The notes beneath the pieces are model-generated. The model saw only the letters and a program-made list of their open reading frames with translations, was not told the origin of the DNA and did no database searches. From assembly GCF_023195515.1 (NCBI RefSeq), contig NZ_JALPKR020000002.1, positions 2,891,001-2,955,000 on the forward strand: DNA of 64,000 bases. Direction: 5' to 3'. Each line of letters opens with the position of its first letter. Position 1 is the first letter of the stretch. Made by a program: the position numbers and the translations under genes. Below are positions 19,530 to 28,109 of the stretch, one piece after another. The DNA is from Variovorax sp. S12S4. GTDB taxonomy: Bacteria > Pseudomonadota > Gammaproteobacteria > Burkholderiales > Burkholderiaceae_C.

Positions 19530-21173
19530 ATGTTCATGCGTTGTCGCACGGGCCTGGCCGCTGGCGCGGCGTTCATGGCCTTGGCAACGGCGGGCTGCGC
19601 CCACCAGGGCGGCGCCGCTTTCACGCACGCTCGCCCTGAGCCGCCGCCCACCGATTGCCGCGCCTGGGTGGGAGTCGACCGCAATCACGAGCTGCCCGGC
19701 TACCTGCTGCCGCAGCCCGGCGGCGATACTGTTTGCGTGCCGCTCGGCGTCAACGCGCATCGGCCTCCCGCGGGGTATGCAGGCGACTACTACGTCGACG
19801 AGTTCACCGACGCACGCCTGAAGGAGCGCTGGCGTGCTTGCAAGGCTGATGCCGCCTGCTTTGCGCGCATCGACGCGCAGGTGCAGCGTTGGCTGCCACC
19901 GAACAAGGCGCGTTCGACCCGCTCGACCGGCACCGTCGATCCCTCGGGAAAGATCGATCCCGATGGCGCGGTGGACCTGCGGCAGATCCGCCGCCCGGCC
20001 TTCTTTGCGAAGGCGCCTTATGCGGAGGCCATTGCGCGGGCCGATGCCAGCACCTACATCGTCGAGTTCACCGTGCCGCGCGACACCTTCGAGCGCATCG
20101 ACCTGAAGATGACCGACCCCGTCAAGCTGCGCGGCTGGTACATCGAAGGCCGCGGTGTCGATGACGGCAAGGGCGGCATCACGCGCGCGCTGGTGGTCAT
20201 GGCGCCGGGCGGCGGCGGGCAGCTCACGGCGATTCAGCATCCCGACGAGAAAGCCTACCGCATCGATCCGGCCACGGGCAGGGCAGTGGACATCCGCTTT
20301 CCGAATGCCACGACCGAAACGATGGGGCAGCGCTGGTGGCGCGAGAACCTCGATGCGCTGAACCAGGCGGGCTTCGACGTGCTGGCCTACGACCGGCGCG
20401 GCGAGGGCATCTCGGGCGGGTTCAGCGACACGAACACGCTGGAGCAGGGCGAAGACGTCTTTCGCGTTCTGGCGCAGTTCGACACCGGCAACGGCCTGCG
20501 GCTTCTCACGCCGGACGGGCGCACGCTTGCAGGCGATGAGGCGGCCGGCAGGCTGCTGGGCGGCATGAAATCGACACGCATTCCCATCCTGCTGGGCGGC
20601 TATTCGCGCGGCTCCATGTCGACGGCCTGGGCCATGGCCAAGAACTTTTCAGGTGCATGCAGCTACGACATGCCGGTGCCCGAATGTGCTCCGCCCAAGG
20701 GGCTCGCAAACATCAAGGGTGCGATTCTGCTGGCGTCGTTTGCGAGCGGCGCGGGGTACTTGCCGTCGTCGCCCGACCTGGCCGACCGCAACCTGTTTCT
20801 TGGTGCCATGGCGGCGGACCATCACATCCTGTTCTATCCCAACTCGGCGCCGCTCGTGGGCATGCACCAGTGGCCGGCCGCCTTCTTCGGCAAGGGTTTG
20901 TGGGACCGCGCGGAAACGCTGGAGGGAACCGTTGCGGCCTACGACCGCATTCGCGGCGCGCGCGAAATCGTGGTGGCCCGAGCACCTCATTCGATCGAGA
21001 CCTGGCCGGAGAGCGACCGGCAGTACCTGCGCGAGCGGATGGTCGCGTTTGCCAAGGTGGCGATTGCCGGCGGCACCGTGGTGCCGGACTCCAAGCCGTG
21101 GTCGAACCTGAAAGAGCTGGTCGCGACCACGCCCGATTTGTGGGAGCCCTCGTCCAAGCCCAAGGGCCGCTGA
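19530..21173 (+). CDS. alpha/beta hydrolase-fold lipoprotein
   Basis: A 547-residue protein with a lipoprotein signal (lipobox ATAGC at about residue 23). Residues 30-190 are a Cys-containing N-terminal region (DCRAWVGVDRNHELPG, CKADAACFARID). The hydrolase domain covers about 190-520: oxyanion strand ALVVMAPGGGG, strand DVLAYDRRGEGISGG, nucleophile elbow LLGGYSRGSMST, and His candidate in ARAPHSIETWP. It is therefore probably a periplasm-facing esterase or peptidase with an unusually long N-terminal extension. AAGGAG stands upstream of the ATG. I cannot assign a substrate or a named family. Confidence 0.72.
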   Translation: MFMRCRTGLAAGAAFMALATAGCAHQGGAAFTHARPEPPPTDCRAWVGVDRNHELPGYLLPQPGGDTVCVPLGVNAHRPPAGYAGDYYVDEFTDARLKERWRACKADAACFARIDAQVQRWLPPNKARSTRSTGTVDPSGKIDPDGAVDLRQIRRPAFFAKAPYAEAIARADASTYIVEFTVPRDTFERIDLKMTDPVKLRGWYIEGRGVDDGKGGITRALVVMAPGGGGQLTAIQHPDEKAYRIDPATGRAVDIRFPNATTETMGQRWWRENLDALNQAGFDVLAYDRRGEGISGGFSDTNTLEQGEDVFRVLAQFDTGNGLRLLTPDGRTLAGDEAAGRLLGGMKSTRIPILLGGYSRGSMSTAWAMAKNFSGACSYDMPVPECAPPKGLANIKGAILLASFASGAGYLPSSPDLADRNLFLGAMAADHHILFYPNSAPLVGMHQWPAAFFGKGLWDRAETLEGTVAAYDRIRGAREIVVARAPHSIETWPESDRQYLRERMVAFAKVAIAGGTVVPDSKPWSNLKELVATTPDLWEPSSKPKGR

Positions 21174-21231
21174 GGCAACTCTCATCGCGACTTGACTTTG
21201 TTTCCATCATGCTGGATATTCCTCCGACATC

Positions 21232-21819
21232 ATGGAAAACCAACCCTCCAGCCTGAATGAACGCATCGCGCAGCGCGTGCGAGACCTGCGCGCCGGACGC
21301 GGCCTTTCGCTCGACGCGCTGGCCGTGCACTGCGGCGTCAGCCGCTCGATGATCTCGCTCATCGAGCGCGGCGAAAGCAGCCCGACGGCAGTGGTGCTCG
21401 AGAAGCTTGCCACCGGCCTGGGCGTTCCGCTGGCCTCGTTGTTCGAGGCACCCCAGCCCGAGGCCGGGCCGGTCTCGCGCCTGGCCGACCAGCCGCAGTG
21501 GCGCGATCCGCACTCCGGCTATGTGCGCCGCAACGTGTCGCCCGCCGGCACCGCATCGCCCATCCACATCGTCGAGGTGCTGTTTCCGCCCAAGGCGCGC
21601 GTGGCCTACGAAACCGCTGCGCGGGAACCGCAGGTGCACCAGCAGGTGTGGATGCTCGAAGGCACCGTCGAAGTCACGCTCGGCGACGAACACCACCGGC
21701 TCGACGCAGGCGACTGCCTGGCGATGGTGCTCGACCGGCCCATGAGCTACTACAACCCCACCCGCAAGATCGCGCGCTACGCCGTCGTGATCGCAACCTT
21801 CCCTTTTGGTTCAAGATGA
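21232..21819 (+). CDS. XRE-family regulator with C-terminal cupin
   Basis: A 195-residue protein. Residues about 10-66 form a Cro/CI-type helix-turn-helix (RVRDLRAGRGLSLDALAVHC, then SRSMISLIERGESSPT). Residues about 115-190 form a cupin_2 beta-barrel (VHQQVWMLEGTVEVTLG, HRLDAGDCLAMV). Such proteins sense a small ligand in the cupin and act as repressors or activators of neighbouring metabolic or transport genes. Its stop overlaps an ATG in the next frame, and the acetyltransferase gene follows at once, so the two form an operon; the acetyltransferase may be its target or functional partner. Confidence 0.9.
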   Translation: MENQPSSLNERIAQRVRDLRAGRGLSLDALAVHCGVSRSMISLIERGESSPTAVVLEKLATGLGVPLASLFEAPQPEAGPVSRLADQPQWRDPHSGYVRRNVSPAGTASPIHIVEVLFPPKARVAYETAAREPQVHQQVWMLEGTVEVTLGDEHHRLDAGDCLAMVLDRPMSYYNPTRKIARYAVVIATFPFGSR

Positions 21820-21833
21820 TTCGTGGAGATGAG

Positions 21834-22367
21834 ATGACAGATACGGCAACACTCGCACCAAGCATTCGCGCCCTGACCAGCGTCAACGACGCGCACATCT
21901 GGCAGCTTGCCGATGTGCTCATCGACTGCGTGGAGGGCGGTGCATCCGTCAGCTTCATGCTGCCGCTCACGCGCGATCGCGCACTCGCCTTCTGGCAGCG
22001 CGTGGGCGAAGGCGTGGCACGCGGCGAGCGCGCGCTGCTGGTGGCCGAAGATGCGCAAGGCATCGTCGGAACCGTGCAGCTCGTGCTCGATCAGCCAGAG
22101 AACCAGCCGCATCGCGCGGAGGTGTCGAAGATGCTCGTGCACCGGCGGGCCAGGCGGCAGGGCATTGGTGCGGTGCTGATGCAGGCCGCCGAGCAGCTTG
22201 CCCGCGAAGCGGGAAAGACCTTGCTGGTGCTCGACACATCGAGCGCCGAGGCCGAGCGGCTTTATGCCCGCCAAGGCTGGACGCGCGTTGGCGTGATTCC
22301 GGGCTTTGCACGGCTGCCGGGCGGCGAGCCCTGCGACACCACTTACTTCTACCGCGCGCTGGGCTAG
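21834..22367 (+). CDS. GNAT family N-acetyltransferase
   Basis: A 177-residue GNAT protein transferring an acetyl group from acetyl-CoA to an amine. The acetyl-CoA loop is VHRRARRQGIGAVLMQAAEQ (motif A, R/Q-x-x-G-x-G/A), preceded by strand GIVGTVQLVLDQPENQPHRA and followed by LLVLDTSSAEAERLYARQGW. I chose ATG 21834, which has GGAG five bases upstream. An alternative ATG at 21816 overlaps the stop of the regulator gene and would add six residues. The substrate is unknown. Confidence 0.87.
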   Translation: MTDTATLAPSIRALTSVNDAHIWQLADVLIDCVEGGASVSFMLPLTRDRALAFWQRVGEGVARGERALLVAEDAQGIVGTVQLVLDQPENQPHRAEVSKMLVHRRARRQGIGAVLMQAAEQLAREAGKTLLVLDTSSAEAERLYARQGWTRVGVIPGFARLPGGEPCDTTYFYRALG

Positions 22368-22409
22368 GGTGACCGGTTCGGCGCGCGGCCTGTCATCATT
22401 CGCGCCTGC

Positions 22410-24080
22410 ATGAACCAGGAAACGACCCTCCCCATGGATCTGTTGAATCGCGCCAGGCAGGTGCTGGCCGCGGCCGACGGCACGCTGCCGGGTGCCGCCG
22501 CCACGCCCGAGGCGGGCTGCGTCGCGTTCGTTGCGCTGGGCGACGGTGCGAGCCGCGCACGCGTCACGGCCGGGCGCGGTGCCACCGCCGAAGAGGCCTG
22601 GCAGCAGGCGGGCGATGCCGCGCTTGCGCTCGTCCGGCGCATCGGCCTGGAGCCCTGCCGCATGCGCGTGGAAATCGTCGACGAGGTCGAGCCCATGACC
22701 TGGGGCGCATTGAAAGAGCGCCTGTCACGCACCAAGCGCAACTACTTCAACCGGGGCGTGTCCTTCGACGCGAAGTTCGAGGTGGCGCTGCTCGCGCCCG
22801 AGATCAACGGCAGCGCCATTTTCTACAACGGCACCGTGGAACATGCGGAGCCCAACCCGGGCAACCTGCGCCTGCACGGGCAGAGGCGCTTCGCAAGAGA
22901 CATCGACTTTCCCTCGGACGACGGCGCGCCGGTGTGGTGCTTCACCACCCGGGGCGCCTACGTCGATGCCGAGGGGGCATGGCCGCTTACGGCCAAGGGC
23001 CAGGCCGCGGGCTATCGAACGCTGCCTGAGTGGAATGCAAGCCAGGTGCGCCGCCTTGTGGACACCGCGAGCGACTACCTTGCCGCGCAGGTCAAGCCCT
23101 CGGGCGAGTTCTACTACGGATGGTTTCCGTGTTTCGACCGGCCGATTCCCACCTACAACACCCTGCGGCACGCGAGCTCGACCTACGCCCTGCTCGAGGC
23201 CTGGGAGCTGACCCGCAGCGACACCCAGAAGGCGGCCATCGACCGTTCGCTGGCCTTTTTGAAGAGCCGGCTCATCCGCCAGGTCGACCTGCCCGACGGC
23301 ACGCGCGCCGCCTACCTGCTGGATGTGGGCAATGAAATCAAGCTCGGCGGCAATGCGGTGTGCCTGCTGGCGCTGGTCAAGTACACCGAACTCACCGGCG
23401 ATGCGCAGTACCAGCCGTTGATGGAGCAACTCGCGCTTGGTATACGTGCCATGCAAGACCCGGCGAGCGGACGCTTCGTGCACGTGCTCAACCACCCGGG
23501 GCTCGACGTGAAGGATGAGTTCCGCGTTATCTACTACGACGGCGAAGCCGCCTTCGGCCTGATGCGCCTCTACGGCCTCACGCGCGATGAGCGGTGGCTT
23601 GCCGTGGTCGAAAAAGCCTTCGAGCATTTCATTGCCGCGGAACATTGGCGCGCGCACGACCATTGGCTGAGCTATTGCGTCAACGAGCTCACGCGCTATC
23701 GCCCTGAAACACGCTACTACCGGTTCGGCCTGCAGAACGTGGCCGACTACCTCGATTTCGTGCTGCAGCGCATCACCACTTTTCCGACGCTGCTCGAGCT
23801 GATGATGGCCGCGCGCGAAATGGTGGCGCGGCTCGACGCCGACCCCGCGTTGCGCCCGCTGCTCGAAGGGCTCGACCGCGACAAGTTCGACCGTGCGCTC
23901 GAGCATCGCGCGCGCTACCTGGCCAACGGTTATTTCTGGCCTGAGCTCGCGATGTTTTTCCGGAACCCCGACCGCGTGGCCGGTTCGTTCTTTATCAAGC
24001 ACCACAGCTTTCGCGTTCGCATCGACGACGTGGAGCACTATCTTTCGGGCCTCGTCGCCTACTGGAAATACCGCCGATGA
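22410..24080 (+). CDS. alpha/alpha-toroid (six-hairpin) protein of unknown function
   Basis: A 556-residue protein without signal peptide. Residues 1-200 form an N-terminal region containing WGALKERLSRTKRNYFNRGV. Residues about 205-555 show the repeated helix pairs of an alpha/alpha toroid, as in six-hairpin glycosidases and epimerases: YNTLRHASSTYALLEAWELT, GNAVCLLALVKYTELTGD, YYDGEAAFGLMRLYGLTRDE, HDHWLSYCVNELTRYRPET. I do not recognise a characterised family. It precedes the mutarotase gene and overlaps its start (ATGA at 24077-24080), so a carbohydrate-related role is a reasonable guess. A second ATG at 22434 is also possible. Confidence 0.7.
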   Translation: MNQETTLPMDLLNRARQVLAAADGTLPGAAATPEAGCVAFVALGDGASRARVTAGRGATAEEAWQQAGDAALALVRRIGLEPCRMRVEIVDEVEPMTWGALKERLSRTKRNYFNRGVSFDAKFEVALLAPEINGSAIFYNGTVEHAEPNPGNLRLHGQRRFARDIDFPSDDGAPVWCFTTRGAYVDAEGAWPLTAKGQAAGYRTLPEWNASQVRRLVDTASDYLAAQVKPSGEFYYGWFPCFDRPIPTYNTLRHASSTYALLEAWELTRSDTQKAAIDRSLAFLKSRLIRQVDLPDGTRAAYLLDVGNEIKLGGNAVCLLALVKYTELTGDAQYQPLMEQLALGIRAMQDPASGRFVHVLNHPGLDVKDEFRVIYYDGEAAFGLMRLYGLTRDERWLAVVEKAFEHFIAAEHWRAHDHWLSYCVNELTRYRPETRYYRFGLQNVADYLDFVLQRITTFPTLLELMMAAREMVARLDADPALRPLLEGLDRDKFDRALEHRARYLANGYFWPELAMFFRNPDRVAGSFFIKHHSFRVRIDDVEHYLSGLVAYWKYRR

Positions 24081-25143
24081 ACAGCCGCATCACCTCGCGC
24101 GAGTTCGGCCGCATGCCCGATGGGCGCGCCGTGACCGAATACACCCTCGACAACGGCCGGGGCCTCAGCCTCAGCGCCATCAACCTTGGCGGCATCGTCA
24201 CGGCGCTGCATGTGCCCGATCGCGGGGGCAAAGCAGCAACATCGTGCTCGGCCTGCCCACGCTCGAGGACTACCTGAAGCCGCATCCGCACTTCGGCACC
24301 ATCGTCGGCCGCTATGCCAACCGCATTGCGGGCGGGCGCTTCACGCTGGACGGCGTTGCGCATCAGGTCGCGGTGAACAACGGCGCCAACTCGCTGCATG
24401 GCGGGCACAAGGGCTTTGGTACGCGCTTCTGGCACATCGAAGAAGTGCCGGCAGACAGCGCGGCGGGCGAAGTGGCCATTGAGCTGCGCTACACCAGTGC
24501 GGACGGCGAAGAGGGCTTTCCGGGCGAGGTGCAGGTGACCGTGCGCTACGTGCTCGGCACCACCGACAACACATGGCGCATCGACTACCGCGCCGAGGCC
24601 GACCGGGCTACGGTGTTGAACCTGAGCCACCACGACTACTTCAACCTGGCCGGCGGCGGTGCCGTGCGGGACCATCGGCTGACCATTCCGGCGAGCCGCT
24701 TCTGCCCTGTGGATGCGGGCCTGATTCCGCTCGGCCTTGCGCCGGTGGACGGAACGCCCTTCGACTTTCGCGTGCCCACGCAGATCGGTGCGCGCATGGG
24801 CGAGCCGCACGAGCAGTTGCGCGTGGCGGGCGGCTACGACCACAACTGGGTGCTCGACCGCGAGCCAGCCGGCTCGGCGCTGGCGGCACGCCTCGAGCAC
24901 GAGCCTTCAGGCCGTGTGATGGAGGTGCTGACGACCGAGCCGGCAGTGCAGTTCTATTCGGGCAACTTCCTCGACGGCAGCATTCGCGGCCGCGACGGGG
25001 AAAGCTTCAACCAGGGCGCGGGCCTGTGCCTGGAAACGCAGCACTACCCCGATTCGCCGAACCAGCCAGGCTTTCCTTCGACAGTGCTCCGGCCCGGAGA
25101 AACGTTCAGCAGCAGCACGCTGCACCGCTTCGGCGTTGCTTGA
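24077..25143 (+). pseudogene. galM: aldose 1-epimerase (mutarotase), frameshifted
   Basis: The start MNSRITSREFGRMPDGRAV and INLGGIVTALHVPDR read in one frame until about 24232. The rest then continues in the adjacent frame with SNIVLGLPTLEDYLKPHPHF, ANRIAGGRFTLDGV, NNGANSLHGGHKGFG and NLSHHDYFNLAGG, the last holding the catalytic His. YDHNWVLD and CLETQHYPDSPNQP, with the catalytic Glu, follow. Adding one base to the GGGGG (24224-24228) or AAA (24230-24232) run restores a full-length protein of about 355 residues. GalM interconverts alpha and beta anomers, feeding the sugar dehydrogenase of the pentose module next door. The lesion may be a sequencing error. Confidence 0.82.
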
Positions 25144-25147
25144 ATAG

Positions 25148-26098
25148 CTAGCCGTTGACCGCAGCCGCGCCGAACTCCGCGGCGGGCAGGCCGGGGCTCC
25201 CGATACGAACCGAGAACAGGGCGCCGGCCAGCGGCTCCGCTTCGAGCTGCTCGGCCGTGAGCCCGCTGCGCGCGGTGGTGATGTAGAGCGTGCACATGTC
25301 GTCGCCGCCGAAGGCGCAGTCCGTCACGTTGCTTGCGGGCAGCGCGATGCGGCACAGTTCGGCGCCGCTCACCGGGTCGTGGCAACTCACGCAGTGCCCG
25401 CCCCAGCGCGCAATCCACAACCGGCCGGCCGCGTCGGTCGTCATGCCGTCGGGCAAGCCGTCGCCGTCTGCAAAGCGTAGCCACACCCGCTTGTTGCTCA
25501 CCGTGCCGGCTTCGCTGTCGAAGTCATACGCATACACGCAGCCTTCGACGGTGGCGTTGAAATACATCGTGCGTTCGTCGAGCGACCAGGTCGGCCCGTT
25601 GGTGACCGCAAAGCCGTCGTCGTGGCGCGTGCAGCGGCTGTCGGCGTCGAAGCGATAGAGCGCGCCCGTCGGCGCCACGCAGTCGAAGTCCATGGTGCCG
25701 CCCCAGAAGCGGCCCTTGCTGTCGCACTTGCCGTCGTTGAAGCGGTTGCCGGGCCGGTCGGTTTCGGGCTGGTGCAGGTAGCGCGGCGGCACATCGACTG
25801 CCGGGTCGAAGAAGGCGAAGCCGCGGCGCATCGTGACGATCAGCCCCGGCGCGCCCGCGCGCTCGGCCAGGGCGGTGATCTCTTCGTCGAACTGCCAGCT
25901 TTGGCGCGCGCCGCTTTGCGGGTCGTAGCGGTACAGGCGGCATCCGAGGATGTCGATCCAGTAGAGCGCCCGTTCGCTCGGCGACCACAGCGTGCCCTCG
26001 CCGAGCGTGGCCTCCGCCGGCCACAGGCATTCGGGCTGGCCGAGGATGGTTGGCGCACCGAGGGGTGCGGGCGTGGATGTGCTGCCGTTCTGGATCAT
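25148..26098 (-). CDS. SMP-30/gluconolactonase family lactonase, probably a sugar-acid lactonase
   Basis: A 316-residue six-bladed beta-propeller of the SMP-30/gluconolactonase/LRE family. Metal-site residues are visible: Glu in LGEGTLWS, Asn in NRFNDGKCD and VTNGPTWS, and Asp in DGLPDGMTTD. The blades are marked by GRFWGGTMD and GRLWIARWGG. It would hydrolyse the aldono-lactone made by the sugar dehydrogenase to the open acid. It is cytosolic, with no signal. It converges with galM and is divergent from the SDR gene, so it shares the AT-rich regulatory region 26099-26205. Its place in the module makes it likely a pentonolactonase such as L-arabinolactonase, by inference. Confidence 0.87.
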   Translation of the reverse strand: MIQNGSTSTPAPLGAPTILGQPECLWPAEATLGEGTLWSPSERALYWIDILGCRLYRYDPQSGARQSWQFDEEITALAERAGAPGLIVTMRRGFAFFDPAVDVPPRYLHQPETDRPGNRFNDGKCDSKGRFWGGTMDFDCVAPTGALYRFDADSRCTRHDDGFAVTNGPTWSLDERTMYFNATVEGCVYAYDFDSEAGTVSNKRVWLRFADGDGLPDGMTTDAAGRLWIARWGGHCVSCHDPVSGAELCRIALPASNVTDCAFGGDDMCTLYITTARSGLTAEQLEAEPLAGALFSVRIGSPGLPAAEFGAAAVNG

Positions 26099-26156
26099 TT
26101 GTTTTTGTGCCTTCGTTGTCTCGGGTCCTTGACGCGGCGGATCGTATCAAGGCATA

Positions 26157-26173
26157 TTGATAATAGAAATCAA
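26157..26173. promoter_or_regulatory. LysR-type operator candidate TTGAT-N7-ATCAA
   Basis: A perfect five-base dyad, TTGAT and ATCAA, is separated by seven bases, a T-N11-A-like arrangement typical of LysR regulators. It lies in the AT-rich divergent spacer between the lactonase and SDR genes. The half-site ATTGATA (26156-26162) recurs twice upstream of the aldehyde dehydrogenase gene next to the LysR gene. Confidence 0.55.
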
Positions 26174-26205
26174 AGTTTATGGCATTAACTGATATTGATT
26201 TTGCA

Positions 26206-27012
26206 ATGTCACAGCCAAGCCCGGAGACACACACCTTGACGGATTCCCAGAAGTTATCGATTCACCCCAGCCTGAAGGGGCGCGCCGTGTTCGTCACCGG
26301 CGGCGGCAGCGGTATTGGCGCGGCCATTGTTGCCGCCTTTGCCGCGCAGGGCGCGCGCGTGGCGTTCATCGACATTGCCGAAGGCGCCAGTGCAGCGCTG
26401 GCGCAACGGATCGCCGACGAAGGCCATGCGGCGCCGTGGTGGCGCGCCTGCGACGTGCGCGACATCGTCGCGATGCAGAAGGCCATTGCCGATGCGGCCG
26501 CCGAGCTGGGCGACTTTGCCGTGTTGGTCAACAACGTGGCAAGCGACGACCGCCACACGCTGGAATCGGTCACGCCCGACTACTACGACAACCGCATGGC
26601 CATCAACGAGCGGCCCGCGCTGTTCGCCATTCAGTCGGTGGTGCCGGGCATGCGGCGGCTGGGCTTCGGCTCGGTGGTCAACCTGGGCTCGACGGGCTGG
26701 CAGACCAAGGGCTCGGGCTACCCCTGCTATGCCATTGCGAAGTCTTCGGTTAACGGCCTCACGCGCGGCCTGGCGGTGGACCTGGGCAAGGACCGCATCC
26801 GCATCAACACCGTGTCGCCCGGCTGGGTGATGACGGAGCGGCAGGTTCAGCTGTGGCTGGACGACGAGGGCGAGCAGGCGCTCAAGCGCAACCAGTGCCT
26901 GCCCGACAAGCTCATGCCGGAGGACATCGCGCGCATGGTGCTGTTCCTCGCGTCGGACGACGCGAAGATGTGCACCGCGCAGGAGTTCACGGTGGACGCG
27001 GGCTGGACCTGA
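26206..27012 (+). CDS. SDR-family sugar dehydrogenase, probable aldose 1-dehydrogenase of the pentose pathway
   Basis: About 268 residues from ATG 26206. Cofactor motif TGGGSGIGAAIVAAFA, then NNVASDD, the catalytic Ser in VNLGSTGWQTKG, and the Y-x-x-x-K pair in YPCYAIAKSSVNG. It would oxidise the pyranose C1 to a lactone with NAD(P). The start is unsure: ATG 26179, ATG 26206, or TTG 26236, which alone has a GGAG nearby. Upstream DNA is AT-rich with a LysR-like operator. Placement between lactonase and regulator supports L-arabinose (or D-xylose/D-galactose) 1-dehydrogenase; the exact sugar cannot be read from sequence. Confidence 0.82.
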   Translation: MSQPSPETHTLTDSQKLSIHPSLKGRAVFVTGGGSGIGAAIVAAFAAQGARVAFIDIAEGASAALAQRIADEGHAAPWWRACDVRDIVAMQKAIADAAAELGDFAVLVNNVASDDRHTLESVTPDYYDNRMAINERPALFAIQSVVPGMRRLGFGSVVNLGSTGWQTKGSGYPCYAIAKSSVNGLTRGLAVDLGKDRIRINTVSPGWVMTERQVQLWLDDEGEQALKRNQCLPDKLMPEDIARMVLFLASDDAKMCTAQEFTVDAGWT

Positions 27013-27972
27013 TCAGTCCATTTCGAGCTTGCGGCCGTAGACGCTGAAGCTCGCGGTCTTCAGCGCCTTCATCATCACCTTGGCCGCGGGCGAGAGCAGC
27101 CGGTCGGTGCGCGTGATGATGCCGAAGGCGTCCATGTGGCAGGGCATGTCCAGCGGCAGCAGCGACACGATGCCGTGCGCGGCGTAGTAGCGCGCCACGT
27201 CGCTCGCGAGCACGGCCACCATGTCGCTTTGCTGCAGCATGCGCGTGATGAAGAGCAGGGCCGAGCTCTCGATGATGTTGCCCGGCGGTGAAAGGCCTTC
27301 CTCCTGGAACATCAGCTCGAAGCGGTGGCGCAGCACGCTGCCCGCGGGCGGCACGATCCAGCCGGCGCCCACCACGTCGCGCAGCGTGAGGCTGCTCATG
27401 CCCAGCAGCGGATGGCCGGGGCGCACCAGTGCGCACACCGGCTCCTCAGCCAGCGCCTCGTACCGCAGTTGCGACTTGTCGTGCTCGGCGAACAGCCGCG
27501 CCACCAGGATGTCGAGCTTGCCTTGCTCGAGCCGGTCGATCAGCACCGCGCTGGTCTCGATCTCGAGCGACACGCGCAGGTCGGGCTGTTCGCGCTTCAC
27601 CATGGCCACCGCGGGCGGCATCAGCGTGAGACCCGGCGCGGTGATGGCGCCCACGCCCACCTGGCCGAAGCGGCCCGCCTTGAGCGCGGTGAGTTCGTCG
27701 TGCGCCTGGTTCAGGCTGGCCAGCGCCACGCGGGCGTGGCGGATCATGGTTTCGCCGTACCAGGTGGGGCGCATGCCGCGCGGCAGCCGGTCGAACAGCG
27801 GCACCTCCAGCACGTCTTCCAGGTCTTTCAGCAGCTTGGAGGCCGCGGGCTGGGTCATGTTGAGCACCTGCGCCGCGCGGTGGATGTTGCCTTCCTCCGC
27901 CAGCGCCACCAGCAAAAGCAGCTGCCGCGTCTTAAGGCGGGCGCGGATGAACCAGTGGTTGTAGTTGGTCAT
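27013..27972 (-). CDS. LysR-family regulator, GbpR/GalR-like
   Basis: A 319-residue LysR regulator. The winged helix-turn-helix is at residues about 14-75 (LLLLVALAEEGNIHRAAQVL, then TQPAASKLLKDLEDVL and PLFDRLPRGMRPT). Residues about 95-305 form the two-lobed periplasmic-binding-like sensor domain. The sequence style is that of the GbpR subgroup, known to control the ChvE-type sugar-binding protein. It is divergent from the aldehyde dehydrogenase and importer operon, and convergent with the SDR gene (adjacent ends). It most likely binds the ATTGATA-containing sites at 28016-28060 and 26157-26173 and responds to a pathway sugar or intermediate. Confidence 0.87.
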   Translation of the reverse strand: MTNYNHWFIRARLKTRQLLLLVALAEEGNIHRAAQVLNMTQPAASKLLKDLEDVLEVPLFDRLPRGMRPTWYGETMIRHARVALASLNQAHDELTALKAGRFGQVGVGAITAPGLTLMPPAVAMVKREQPDLRVSLEIETSAVLIDRLEQGKLDILVARLFAEHDKSQLRYEALAEEPVCALVRPGHPLLGMSSLTLRDVVGAGWIVPPAGSVLRHRFELMFQEEGLSPPGNIIESSALLFITRMLQQSDMVAVLASDVARYYAAHGIVSLLPLDMPCHMDAFGIITRTDRLLSPAAKVMMKALKTASFSVYGRKLEMD

Positions 27973-28015
27973 TTGTTATTGAAACTTTGGGCTGCCGGGT
28001 TTTCCAGAATCCAGC

Positions 28016-28060
28016 GATTGATATGCATTTTGTCGAAAAAATGATTGGATTGATATCAAT
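28016..28060. promoter_or_regulatory. paired LysR-type sites upstream of the pentose operon
   Basis: GATTGATAT occurs at 28016-28024 and again at 28048-28056, 32 bases apart (about three helical turns). The second copy is part of a perfect 12-base palindrome, ATTGATATCAAT (28049-28060). They lie between the LysR gene and the aldehyde dehydrogenase, suitable for autoregulation and activation of the operon. Confidence 0.6.
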
Positions 28061-28109
28061 TCTGTTTCTAGACTCGCGGCACTTCAAGAAAACGAGAGGC
28101 AGAAGCGCG

